DNA from: Acinetobacter johnsonii CIP 64.6 | GTDB taxonomy: Bacteria; Pseudomonadota; Gammaproteobacteria; Pseudomonadales; Moraxellaceae | Length of the DNA stretch: 64,000 nt | Assembly (NCBI RefSeq): GCF_000368045.1 | Contig: NZ_KB849230.1 | Location: 382,602 to 446,601 of the forward strand | Direction of reading: 5' to 3' | Shown: positions 42,936 through 51,836 of the stretch, in pieces | How positions within the stretch are numbered: the first letter of the stretch is position 1 | How the letters are laid out: each line of letters begins with the position of its first letter | Position numbers and translations under genes: made by a program | The notes under the pieces: generated by a model | Told to the model about the DNA's origin: nothing | Databases searched by the model: none | What the model saw: only the letters and a program-made list of their open reading frames with translations

Positions 42936-44385
42936 ATACCGCTTGTTTGACCAACGTCGAACTGCTGAGTTGCACTTTCACCCAATCGGCCAACAAAGTG
43001 ACTGCCGCGCGAATATCTGTTGAAATTTCATGACCTGCATTGAGGCGGATACAGTTTTTATAACGCTGCCCTTCACCAAAGACTTCTCCTGGCACTATAT
43101 TGATGCCATGCTGCTGAGCAAAATAGTACATATCTAAACCATCAATACACTCGGGCAGCTGTAACCACAGCGCATAACCACCTAAGGGTTGATTGATACG
43201 TAACGCAACTCCGTTAAAGGCATGCTGAATCATGTATCGGTATTGCTCAACTTGCTGTTTCAAAATCGGCTTTAACTGCTGTAAATGCTCCCGATAAGCA
43301 CGACTATAAATCAGATCGGCCAGTGCCAACTGCAAGGGTGTATTCACTGTAATATTTTGCATCAGTAACGTAGCCTTCAAGTGCGCTAAGCGCTGCGGAA
43401 TGCAGAACCAACCTACGCGATACGCAGTTGAAAGTGACTTGGAAACCGAACCACAGAAAATCACATAACCCTGCTGATCCCAATACTTAATCGGCAGCGG
43501 ACGACTCGAGCTGAAACTACATTCACCATAAATATCATCCTCAATTACATAACATTGATAGCGCGCCGCAAGTTGTGCAATTTTTTCTTTTTCAGCATTG
43601 CTTAAGCAAAACCCCAATGGATTTTGATAATTGGCCGTGAGTAAACACGCTTTTGCGCCTGAACTTTGCATGACCTGCTCTAAACGTTCAAGATCAAAGC
43701 CTTGAGTATCAGCTGGAATTTCAATAATTTTTCGCTTTAACCCCGCCAGCATTTGCAACTGACCATTAAAATTTGGGGTCGGTACAATTACGCTGTCGCC
43801 CTCCTTGCTGAGGTGTTGGATCATCACCGACAACGCAGGCATACAGCCATTGCTGATATAGATATCATCCTGCGAAATATAGAAGCCATCTTCAGCCCAA
43901 TGCTCAGACAAGGCCTGCCGCAAGCGAATATGGCCCTGCTTATCGCTATATAAAAAGTCTTCAGGTTGACTGTGTTTTAAGGCGCGTTGAATGGAGCGGC
44001 GGAGCGCTTCTACAGGCACATGTTTTGGCGAAAGCTGAATCGCTCCCAAATGGATGAGACGGCTATTAATGGAAGACTGTTGAATTTCCAGCTGTAGCTC
44101 TAAATTAGAAATATCACGGGCTTGAGACTGAAAATCAGGATGCTGCGGTACAGGAATAGATGGGCTGGTATTTTTCTGATAACTGACAAAATAGCCCGAC
44201 TTATTTTTCACATGAATATACCCCTGTGACTCGAGTAGTTCATAACAGCTCTTAGCAGTATTCAAACTGACCTTTTGTAAGTTGGCAAACTGGCGTAACG
44301 ACAACAGCTTTTGCCCTGCGGGTAATTCAGCATTTTGAATTTTTTCAAGCAACTGTGCAGCCAAGCTTTGATACTGGAATGCCAT
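42934..44385 (-). CDS. MocR/GntR-type regulator with aminotransferase domain
   Basis: This is a 483-aa fusion of an N-terminal GntR winged-helix (about 5-75; LLSLRQFANLQKVSLNTAKSCYELLESQGYIHVKNKSGYFVS) and a class-I aminotransferase-like domain (about 115-470). PLP-binding features are ANYQNPLGF, EDDIYGE and the Lys in FCGSVSKSLSTAYRVGW. MocR proteins use PLP or a related ligand to regulate vitamin B6 or amino-acid genes (PdxR, GabR). The divergent neighbour is a lipoprotein, so the target is unclear. The lysine is present, so the PLP fold is intact. Confidence 0.88.
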   Translation of the reverse strand: MAFQYQSLAAQLLEKIQNAELPAGQKLLSLRQFANLQKVSLNTAKSCYELLESQGYIHVKNKSGYFVSYQKNTSPSIPVPQHPDFQSQARDISNLELQLEIQQSSINSRLIHLGAIQLSPKHVPVEALRRSIQRALKHSQPEDFLYSDKQGHIRLRQALSEHWAEDGFYISQDDIYISNGCMPALSVMIQHLSKEGDSVIVPTPNFNGQLQMLAGLKRKIIEIPADTQGFDLERLEQVMQSSGAKACLLTANYQNPLGFCLSNAEKEKIAQLAARYQCYVIEDDIYGECSFSSSRPLPIKYWDQQGYVIFCGSVSKSLSTAYRVGWFCIPQRLAHLKATLLMQNITVNTPLQLALADLIYSRAYREHLQQLKPILKQQVEQYRYMIQHAFNGVALRINQPLGGYALWLQLPECIDGLDMYYFAQQHGINIVPGEVFGEGQRYKNCIRLNAGHEISTDIRAAVTLLADWVKVQLSSSTLVKQAV

Positions 44386-44484
44386 TCATCTGTACCTATT
44401 TTTTTAACTTTTATGTATCTGTATCCATTATGCCAACAGAATTATGCTTCTGTCATTCGTTCACAACCATAAATAGGCACTTTT

Positions 44485-44886
44485 ATGAAAAAAATAATCA
44501 TATCTCTCTTTTGCTTATTGAGCTTATCGGCTTGCCAACCGCCACATGTTTCACAGCAGGTACAACAGCAACATTTTATTTGTAAAGCACTGATTGAAGG
44601 GTTTCTGAAAACGCAAAATTTAACTGATTATCAGTTTTTAAGTTTAGCGCCGAGCTTGACTGAAACCTCGACCCAACGAACCTATCAATATCGGTTGAAC
44701 AATGAACGTGAAATGCAGATGAACTTGCCCCACCAGAAAAATTTACAGTTCCAATGTGACCAAAGCAGTGCTGAAAACTTCAAGATCTCGCTCGCTGGTG
44801 AAGGAGATGCCATGCTCAGTTTAATCCAGTTAGACCTGCCTAAGGCTTCAACCTTAGAGCTGCTGAGCGCCTATCAACAGCCTTAA
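44485..44886 (+). CDS. Small lipoprotein of unknown function, 133 aa
   Basis: It has a short signal peptide (MKKIIISLFCLLSLSA) with lipobox LSAC (Cys17). The mature part is a mixed alpha/beta segment with two later cysteines (FICKAL and FQCDQ) that could form a disulfide. I do not recognise the family. It is divergent from the MocR-type regulator (99 bases between), so the regulator may affect it. A terminator follows it. Confidence 0.75.
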   Translation: MKKIIISLFCLLSLSACQPPHVSQQVQQQHFICKALIEGFLKTQNLTDYQFLSLAPSLTETSTQRTYQYRLNNEREMQMNLPHQKNLQFQCDQSSAENFKISLAGEGDAMLSLIQLDLPKASTLELLSAYQQP

Positions 44887-44898
44887 GTTTTAAAACAT

Positions 44899-44924
44899 AA
44901 AAAAGCCTGCATTGCAGGCTTCTT
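44899..44924. terminator. Terminator between the lipoprotein and START genes
   Basis: AAAAAA-GCCTGC-ATT-GCAGGC-TTCTT, between convergent genes. The tail on the plus strand is imperfect, whereas the A tract gives a clean T tail on the minus strand for the START gene. Confidence 0.75.
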
Positions 44925-44935
44925 CATCTTTAAAA

Positions 44936-45583
44936 TTAACGTAAGGCAACTGGTAAATGGGCAGGAGTGTCTTCTTGTTCCAGCAATTGATTTTTCATTT
45001 TTTGCAGCATTTGATAGGGTTGTTGTTGGACAAACATATTCACAAACTTCAGTGGTATCGACCCCTCAGGGTTAGCATAACCTGAGGTCGAAACCTTGAC
45101 TTTATTTGATCCCAGTTTCTGAAAGGTCCAATCGCCCTCATAATGATTTAGGCGCACATAATCTGGATTTTTAAGGATGTTTTTATCAATCGCTTTATTT
45201 TTAATGCTAATAATGCCCTGACTGTCCTTGGTCATTTTTCCCTGCACCACCAAGTCGCGGTCTTTTAAAGGAAAAGGAAAATCCAGCACCATATACAGTT
45301 GAAACTCGCCTTTTTTATCATCGCGCGACAAGACTTTCACACTGCCCATATACGGCACCCATTTCACCGCATGGTCAACATCTAAGATCAATGACACTGC
45401 TTTTTCAATCGGCACATCAAACGTGGTTTCAGCCTTATATAAAAAAACTGGGTTTTGTGCATTTTGATAGGTCCAAACTTTAATATTATTTTTATGAATA
45501 CTGAGTTTGGCTTGATCCATAGGTTTGGCCTGTGCTGTCGTCATCACGGCAACAACACAAGCCATATATATGACTTTTTTCAT
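44936..45583 (-). CDS. START-domain lipid-binding protein, exported
   Basis: This 215-aa protein has a signal peptide (about 1-19, ending TTAQA). The rest is a START/SRPBCC helix-grip fold, seen in FDVPIEKAVSLILDVDHAVKWVPYMGSVKVLSRDD, LDFPFPLKDRDLVVQGKMT, and GDWTFQKLGSNKVKVSTSGYANPEGSIPLKFVNMFVQQ, typical of bacterial START proteins. These bind hydrophobic ligands, and the ligand here is unknown. It precedes nothing obviously related, since dapB upstream on the same strand ends 64 bases before it. Confidence 0.85.
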   Translation of the reverse strand: MKKVIYMACVVAVMTTAQAKPMDQAKLSIHKNNIKVWTYQNAQNPVFLYKAETTFDVPIEKAVSLILDVDHAVKWVPYMGSVKVLSRDDKKGEFQLYMVLDFPFPLKDRDLVVQGKMTKDSQGIISIKNKAIDKNILKNPDYVRLNHYEGDWTFQKLGSNKVKVSTSGYANPEGSIPLKFVNMFVQQQPYQMLQKMKNQLLEQEDTPAHLPVALR

Positions 45584-45647
45584 TCTATTCTTCGTCTTAT
45601 TTTAGTTTTTTATCTTGTTTTTATGGCGAATGAAACAGGTTTTAAAC

Positions 45648-46463
45648 TTAAATGTCGTTAAAACCCAGTACATCTTTCATGTCATATTTACGTGCTTCAC
45701 GTCCTACCACCCAAGCCGCAGCGCGTACCGCACCCGAAGCAAAGTTCATACGGTTGGTCGCTTTATGGGTAATTTCAACACGCTCACCATCAGCAATAAA
45801 CATAGCCGTATGTTCACCGACAATATCGCCGCCACGAATGGTTTGGAAACCAATACTTTGACGCTCACGTGGTCCTGTATGACCTTCACGGCAATACACT
45901 GCATCGGTTTTCAAGTCACGACCTAAAGCACCCGCAATCGCCTCACCCATCATCAACGCTGTGCCTGATGGTGCATCGACTTTATGACGGTGATGCGCTT
46001 CAATCACTTCAATATCCACTGTGTCGCCAAAGACTTTAGACGCCAATTCCAACAGTTTAATCGAAACATTGACCCCCACAGAATAGTTGGCTGCATAGAC
46101 CACAGGTGTTTGAGTCGCAGAGTCATCCAAATAAGCTTTTTGTTCGTCATTCATGCCCGTGGTGCCAATGACAATGGCGACCCCAGCTTCACGACAAATT
46201 TTTAAATGCTGAACGGTCGCTACTGGTGCAGTGAAATCAATGATCACATCACAATCTTTCACTACCGCTTCCAGACTACCCACCACCTTCACGCCTAGGC
46301 TGCCAATACCTGCAAGCTCACCTGCATCTGTACCAACCAGTGAGCTTTCAGGGCGTTCCACTGCCGCAGCCAGTTGATAGCCTGCTTCATGTACCGCTTG
46401 AATAAGGATGCGACCCATACGACCGCCGGCACCTAAGACACCAATGCGTGGAGCTGCTGACAT
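45648..46463 (-). CDS. dapB: 4-hydroxy-tetrahydrodipicolinate reductase (DapB)
   Basis: This enzyme catalyses the next step after DapA in diaminopimelate/lysine synthesis, using NAD(P)H. The 271-aa protein has the N-terminal Rossmann motif GVLGAGGRMGR, the DFTAPVATVQHLK and GTTGMNDEQK blocks, and the substrate-binding signature EAHHRHKVDAPSGTA (about 156-170). AGGA lies 7 bases before the ATG. It is downstream of dnaJ but separated by the 79-aa gene on the other strand, so it likely has its own promoter. dapA is also in this window. Confidence 0.96.
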   Translation of the reverse strand: MSAAPRIGVLGAGGRMGRILIQAVHEAGYQLAAAVERPESSLVGTDAGELAGIGSLGVKVVGSLEAVVKDCDVIIDFTAPVATVQHLKICREAGVAIVIGTTGMNDEQKAYLDDSATQTPVVYAANYSVGVNVSIKLLELASKVFGDTVDIEVIEAHHRHKVDAPSGTALMMGEAIAGALGRDLKTDAVYCREGHTGPRERQSIGFQTIRGGDIVGEHTAMFIADGERVEITHKATNRMNFASGAVRAAAWVVGREARKYDMKDVLGFNDI

Positions 46464-46660
46464 AACATATTCCTAATCTAGCTTCAAAATTGCTCTTACT
46501 ATAGCAAAACTGATTGCACAGACTAAGGTTTGTTGGGCATTTTCATCGAAAAAATCGCTTTATTTTCAAACATGATTTCTCCAGCTTTTCACAAATTTGC
46601 AATCAATCTTACGCAGACTAGGTTCGCGTTTAAAAACAACTTTAAAATGAGGAAAATAGA

Positions 46661-46900
46661 ATGAAAGCAAAGGTACTTTTTCTAGCGATGGCCTTTGGGG
46701 GCAGTTGGGCACAAGTTCAGGCTGAACCCGCTGTTCAAGCGGGCGACACCTTAGAAAGTTTGTCACAGGTAAAGATCACCACCAGTACACATCCCAAAGC
46801 ACAGGCCGAGCAACAAGTACAAGCCGCTGCACCTATGGCTGAAGAAATGGTGTCGGTTGAAGAAATCGATCAACCTGAGTTGCCAGCAGAAGCGCAATAA
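46661..46900 (+). CDS. Small exported protein, 79 aa, unknown
   Basis: This is a short protein with a Sec signal peptide (MKAKVLFLAMAFGGSWAQVQA, cleavage near residue 21). An acidic, Ala/Gln/Glu-rich mature part follows, without cysteines. GAGGAAAATAGA precedes the ATG, a good ribosome site. It is divergent from dapB and convergent with dnaJ. I do not recognise the family. The start and signal peptide make it a real gene in my view, but the function is unknown. Confidence 0.6.
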   Translation: MKAKVLFLAMAFGGSWAQVQAEPAVQAGDTLESLSQVKITTSTHPKAQAEQQVQAAAPMAEEMVSVEEIDQPELPAEAQ

Positions 46901-46903
46901 CAT

Positions 46904-46935
46904 AAAAAAAAGCGGGAAAATATTCCCGCTCTTTT
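46904..46935. terminator. Terminator shared by the small exported protein gene and dnaJ
   Basis: AGCGGGAA-AATA-TTCCCGCT with an eight-A tract on one side and CTTTT on the other. The dnaJ stop is at 46965 on the minus strand, and the A tract supplies its T tail. Confidence 0.85.
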
Positions 46936-46964
46936 CAACACTGATTCAGACGTAACGTATTTAA

Positions 46965-48083
46965 TTAATCAAACAGACGGTCAAAGAAAGACTTTTTCTT
47001 CGGTGATGATTTGTGATCATCTCCATCTAAAGTTTCTTGCAACTCTTTCAACAGTTCACGTTGACGTGCCGTCAAGTTGACTGGCGTTTCAATCACGATA
47101 CGGCAGAGCAAATCACCCTGCATACTGGTGCGTACAGGTTTAACCCCTTTGCCACGTAAACGGAACATTTTACCCGTTTGTGTGCCTTCAGGAATTTTCA
47201 AACTCACACGACCTTCGAGTGTCGGGATTTCAATTTCTTTACCCAAAGCAGCATCAGCAATGCTCACAGGGACATCCATATACAGGTCTGCACCATCACG
47301 TTGGAAGATTTCGTGCTCACGCACCACCACTTCTACGTACAAGTCGCCTGACTGACCATCACGAATCGCTTCGCCTTTACCCGTTAAACGAACGCGGTCA
47401 CCGTTATCGACGCCCGCAGGAATCGTCACTTCTAAGGTTTGTTGACGGTCTTTAACGCCTGAACCATGACAAGTATTACATGGGTTCTTAATGATCTTAC
47501 CCTGACCGCGACAAGTGCTACAGGTCTGCTGTACAGAGAAGAAACCTTGCTGCATGCGAACCTGACCTGCACCATGACAAGTTTTACAGGTTTCAACATC
47601 GTTCGGGTTTTTAGAGCCTTTACCATCACAAGTTTCACACGGCGCTGGTGCGGTAAAAGTAATGGTTTTTTTCACCCCTCTTACTGCTTCTTCCAACGTC
47701 AGTTCCATCACATAACGTAAGTCAGAACCACGACGTGCACGCTGTTGACCACGACCACCGCCGCCACCAAATGCGCCACCGAAAATGTCACCGAATTGAT
47801 TGAAAATGTCTTCTGCGCTGAAACCACCACCGAAGCCGCCTCCGCCGCCCATACCACCTTCAAAGGCTTGATGCCCCATCCGGTCATACATGCTGCGCTT
47901 TTCGCCATCAGATAAAATTTCATAAGCTTCAGCCGCTTCTTTAAATTTCTCTTCAGCTTCAGCATTGTCAGGGTTGCGGTCCGGATGATATTTCATCGCC
48001 AACTTACGGTAGGCTTTTTTAATTTCATCATCACTAGCGGTTTTAGCAACACCTAAAACCTCATAATAATCACGTTTAGCCAT
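46965..48083 (-). CDS. dnaJ: Chaperone DnaJ
   Basis: This is the 372-aa Hsp40 co-chaperone of DnaK. The J domain (about 1-70) has the HPD motif in YHPDRNPDNAEAEEKFKEAAEAYEILSD. A long Gly/Phe linker (about 76-110) follows, then the zinc finger with four CxxCxGxG repeats: CETCDGKG, CKTCHGAG, CSTCRGQG and CNTCHGSG. Then come the substrate-binding domains and the SFFDRLFD end. dnaK is not adjacent in this window. A GAGGAG site precedes the ATG. Downstream on the same strand is dapB. Confidence 0.96.
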   Translation of the reverse strand: MAKRDYYEVLGVAKTASDDEIKKAYRKLAMKYHPDRNPDNAEAEEKFKEAAEAYEILSDGEKRSMYDRMGHQAFEGGMGGGGGFGGGFSAEDIFNQFGDIFGGAFGGGGGRGQQRARRGSDLRYVMELTLEEAVRGVKKTITFTAPAPCETCDGKGSKNPNDVETCKTCHGAGQVRMQQGFFSVQQTCSTCRGQGKIIKNPCNTCHGSGVKDRQQTLEVTIPAGVDNGDRVRLTGKGEAIRDGQSGDLYVEVVVREHEIFQRDGADLYMDVPVSIADAALGKEIEIPTLEGRVSLKIPEGTQTGKMFRLRGKGVKPVRTSMQGDLLCRIVIETPVNLTARQRELLKELQETLDGDDHKSSPKKKSFFDRLFD

Positions 48084-48187
48084 GTCTGGCGATGCTCCTC
48101 ACGGAATTTATTTAATACTTAACTGTGGTCTGAAATTGGGTTCAAACCAAGTTTTACAAGGGGGTGTTTGAAAAAAAATCAGTAGAA

Positions 48188-48565
48188 TTAGAAAACTGCT
48201 TTATTTTTCAAAAATTTAGACAGGCCTTTAAACCATGCATTTAGAAGGAAGAGAAATGCAATACAGCTAAAAACCACACCTGCAACCGTGCATCCAGTCA
48301 CCCACAATGCGCTGTCCCAAGTGAAGAAAATAAGAGGAATAAACCACAGTGCTGCAAATAAAGCCAAAATGCTATAAATCACAATATTGCGCATGACCCA
48401 GAGTGCTTGCGCTTGTAACCACACTTCGGCATGATCAATTTGCGTGACTTTTCGGGCATACCAATAGGAAAATGCGCCACTAATCACAGTAAACAAAGCC
48501 AAAAACATGAAGACATAAGAAATCGCGATAGAGCGGCGATACTTGGTTACATTGTCTTGCATCAT
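48188..48565 (-). CDS. Small multi-pass membrane protein, unknown
   Basis: This is a 125-aa protein with three hydrophobic segments (about residues 13-35, 50-72 and 82-110) and basic ends. I start it at ATG 48565 (MMQDNVTKY), 8 bases after GGGG, rather than at a GTG at 48586. It has no domain I can name. It is upstream of dnaJ by 104 bases on the same strand, so the two could be co-transcribed, but a functional link is not evident. Confidence 0.7.
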   Translation of the reverse strand: MMQDNVTKYRRSIAISYVFMFLALFTVISGAFSYWYARKVTQIDHAEVWLQAQALWVMRNIVIYSILALFAALWFIPLIFFTWDSALWVTGCTVAGVVFSCIAFLFLLNAWFKGLSKFLKNKAVF

Positions 48566-48696
48566 GCGTTTAACCCCATTTGCCACATCGTTGGTTTTTT
48601 AATGTGTAGCAAAAAACTGCTTTATAAAAATGCCATAAATTTCAGGTGCTACTATATTGAAATTTTCAACGTTTCGCACCTGATATTGGCATAAAT

Positions 48697-51600
48697 TTAC
48701 AGCTTATGGCTAATTTTTTTTACTTTAAACCACTGCGCGTACAAGGCAGGTAAAAAGAACAGGGTTAATAGCGTCGCCACAATTAGTCCGCCCATGATCG
48801 CAACGGCCATAGGTCCAAAGAAAATACTTCTAGACAATGGGATCATCGCCAGAACAGCTGCCAATGCCGTCAGCACAATTGGACGACAACGTCGCACTGT
48901 CGCATCGATGATCGCATCCCATGATTCATGCCCCGCTTGAATATCTTGCTCAATCTGATCAATCAAGATCAGTGAGTTGCGCATGATCATGCCTGACAAG
49001 GCAATGGTGCCCAACATTGCAACAAAACCAAAAGGTTTATTGAACAACAGCAAGAACAACACCACGCCGATTAAACCTAAAGGTGCAGTGAGCAAGACAA
49101 TCGTGGCACGAGACATACTGCGCAGTTGAATCATCAGCAAAGTCATGACCACGGCCAAGAACAAAGGCATACCCGCTGCAACCGATTTACCCCCACGTGC
49201 AGACTCTTCCACTGTGCCGCCGACTTCAACCAAATAACCATTCGGCAGTTCCGCACGCAGCTGATTCATCTGCTCAGCCATTTCATCCACCACGGTGGCA
49301 GGCTGTAACTTGGTCCGAATATCTGCGCGTACCGTAATGGTCGGTAGGCGGTTACGATGCCAAATCAAACCTTCTTCAAAGCTATACTCAATTTTTGCAA
49401 TTTGTGCCAACGGTACTGTTCCACCATTTGAGGTTGGAACGGCAAGGCTCGCCAATGATGCCACTTCAACCCGCTCGGCTTGATCGCCACGTAAACGGAT
49501 TTCAATCAGTTCTCGTTTCTCACGGTACTGGTTAATGGTGGCACCCGAAATTGAGCTGTTCAAGAAATTAGCCAAATCTAAACTCGATACCCCCATTTGG
49601 CGGGCACGGTCTTGATCAATCTCTAAATTGATCATCTTGCTTGGTTCACCCCAGTCCAAATGCACATTGGTGGTGTTGGGGTTAGCACTCAGCATTGCCG
49701 CGACTTTATCCGCCCAAGCACGCACTTGGGTTAGGTCTTCACCCGACACACGGTATTGAAGTGGATAACCGACAGGTGGACCGTTTTCAAGTAAAGAGAC
49801 GCGAGTACGCACATCGGGCAATAACTGACGGATTTGAGTGTCTAAGGATTTGCGAATTTCATTACGATCATCTAGTGAAGAAGCCAAGACCACAAACTGA
49901 GCAAAGCTGGCTTGTGGTAACTGCTGATCGAGCGGTAAATAAAAACGTGGCGAGCCTGTGCCCACATATGCCACATAATTATCTATGCCTTCTTGCTTAG
50001 ACAGGAACTGTTCAACTTTTTTCACCGCATTTTCAGTTGCGGTTAAAGATGCACCTTCTTCAAGCTTTAAGTCGACCAAAATTTCGGCACGATTTGAAGG
50101 CGGGAAAAACTGCTGTGGTACTAACTTAAACATCAACACCGAGAGCACAAAAATAGCCACCGTCGTAGCAATGACCGTTTTGCGATAGGTCACACACAGA
50201 TCGACCCAACGGCGAAAACCTTGATAGAACTTAGTTTGATAAGGATCGTGATGCTCACCTGCATGATGCACCATCGGCTGAGGTTCTGGCTGTTTGCGCA
50301 AACGTGCCCACAAACGGCTATACCACGGCGCTTTTTGAATCAGCTCTTTATTAAAATCGGGCAGGAGTTTGTCGCCCAAATAAGGCACAAACAACACCGC
50401 TGCAAACCAAGACACAATTAAGGCAATGGTCACCACTTGGAAAATAGAGCGAGTGTATTCACCTGTACTGGACGCTGCCGTGGCAATCGGTAAAAAGCCC
50501 GCAGCGGTAATCAAAGTTCCCGTCAACATTGGGAAAGCCGTCGTTCGCCACGCATGCCCTGCTGCTTGTAGTCGGCTGTAGCCTTGTTCCATTTTGATCG
50601 CCATCATTTCCACGGCAATAATGGCGTCATCAACCAAGAGGCCCAGCGCTAAAATGAGCGCACCCAAAGAAATTTTATGTAGACCGACATCAAAAATATT
50701 CATGCCTGCAAAAGTCATGGCCAAAACCAGTGGAATGGAGAATGCCACCACCAGTCCAGTCCGGAAACCCAGCGAGAAAAAACTGACCAGCAAGACAATA
50801 ATCACCGCTTCCGCCAAAACTTTCATGAACTCGTTGACACTACGCTTCACCGCCACAGGCTGGTCGGAAACTTTTTTCAACTCCATACCTAAAGGTAAGG
50901 TTTTTTGCAGCTTGGAAAACTCAGTTTCTAAATTTTTCCCCAAAGCCAAGATGTCGCCACCTTTACGCATCGACACCGCAATGCCAATGCCATTTTCCCC
51001 CATAAAGCGCATACGGGGTTGAGCAGGCTCACTAAAGCCACGATAGACGTCGGCAACATCGCTAAGCTGGATGGTTTTTCCATTCACCAATAAAGGCATA
51101 CGTTGCAGTTCTTCAACGCTCTTAATTTGCCCTGTGACTCGGAGTTGAATACGATCCGACTCTGTTTCAAAAAAACCTGCACTGGCCATGGTATTTTGCT
51201 GTTGCAGGGCTTGTTGTACCGCTGTCACAGGGATGCCTAGCTGCGCCGACTTGGTGTTGGAAATTTCAATCCAAATCTTTTGATCTTGCAGCCCAACCAA
51301 GTTGACCTTGGCGACATCTTTGACGCGTTGCAGTTGTAACTGTAGACGGTCGGCATATTCTTTCATCACTGCATAATCAAAGTCTTTACCCGTCAGCACA
51401 TAAATGTTGCCGAATGTATCGCCGAACTCATCATTAAAGAATGGTCCTTGTACCCCATTGGGCAGCTGATGTTTGATGTCTCCAACCTTCTTGCGTACGT
51501 CATACCACACATCAGGTATCTCACTAGAGCGCATGGCATCTCGTGCCACAAAAGTCACCATCGACTCGCCGGGTCTGGAGTAGGCCATAATTCGCTCATA

Positions 51601-51834
51601 CTTACCCGTGGTCATCAGCTCTTTTTCAATACGGTCGGTCACCTGTTCAGACACCTCACGCGCCGTTGCGCCCGGCCAATAGGTCTGTACCACCATCACT
51701 TTAAAGGTAAAAGGGGGGTCTTCGCTCTGTGCTAGTTTGGAATAAGACACCACACCCACGATGCCCAGTAACAACATCAAATAAAGGACCAAGCCCTTAT
51801 TCTTTAAGGCCCATTCCGACAGGTTATAGTTCAT
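48697..51834 (-). CDS. RND efflux transporter permease (HAE1 family)
   Basis: This is a 1045-aa inner-membrane proton-driven drug pump. It has the RND layout of 12 membrane segments with two large periplasmic loops after the first and seventh. The proton-relay acidic pair is in GLLVDDAIIAVEMM (about 400-413), and the opening YNLSEWALKNKGLVLYLMLLLGIVG is the family's helix 1. It resembles TriC-type pumps more than AdeB (EDPPFTFKVMVVQTYWPGATA). The AGGAGG ribosome site lies in the last codons of the adaptor gene, so translation is coupled. No outer-membrane factor gene lies next to it, so it must borrow one. The drug set is unknown. Confidence 0.92.
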   Translation of the reverse strand: MNYNLSEWALKNKGLVLYLMLLLGIVGVVSYSKLAQSEDPPFTFKVMVVQTYWPGATAREVSEQVTDRIEKELMTTGKYERIMAYSRPGESMVTFVARDAMRSSEIPDVWYDVRKKVGDIKHQLPNGVQGPFFNDEFGDTFGNIYVLTGKDFDYAVMKEYADRLQLQLQRVKDVAKVNLVGLQDQKIWIEISNTKSAQLGIPVTAVQQALQQQNTMASAGFFETESDRIQLRVTGQIKSVEELQRMPLLVNGKTIQLSDVADVYRGFSEPAQPRMRFMGENGIGIAVSMRKGGDILALGKNLETEFSKLQKTLPLGMELKKVSDQPVAVKRSVNEFMKVLAEAVIIVLLVSFFSLGFRTGLVVAFSIPLVLAMTFAGMNIFDVGLHKISLGALILALGLLVDDAIIAVEMMAIKMEQGYSRLQAAGHAWRTTAFPMLTGTLITAAGFLPIATAASSTGEYTRSIFQVVTIALIVSWFAAVLFVPYLGDKLLPDFNKELIQKAPWYSRLWARLRKQPEPQPMVHHAGEHHDPYQTKFYQGFRRWVDLCVTYRKTVIATTVAIFVLSVLMFKLVPQQFFPPSNRAEILVDLKLEEGASLTATENAVKKVEQFLSKQEGIDNYVAYVGTGSPRFYLPLDQQLPQASFAQFVVLASSLDDRNEIRKSLDTQIRQLLPDVRTRVSLLENGPPVGYPLQYRVSGEDLTQVRAWADKVAAMLSANPNTTNVHLDWGEPSKMINLEIDQDRARQMGVSSLDLANFLNSSISGATINQYREKRELIEIRLRGDQAERVEVASLASLAVPTSNGGTVPLAQIAKIEYSFEEGLIWHRNRLPTITVRADIRTKLQPATVVDEMAEQMNQLRAELPNGYLVEVGGTVEESARGGKSVAAGMPLFLAVVMTLLMIQLRSMSRATIVLLTAPLGLIGVVLFLLLFNKPFGFVAMLGTIALSGMIMRNSLILIDQIEQDIQAGHESWDAIIDATVRRCRPIVLTALAAVLAMIPLSRSIFFGPMAVAIMGGLIVATLLTLFFLPALYAQWFKVKKISHKL

Positions 51835-51836
51835 GC

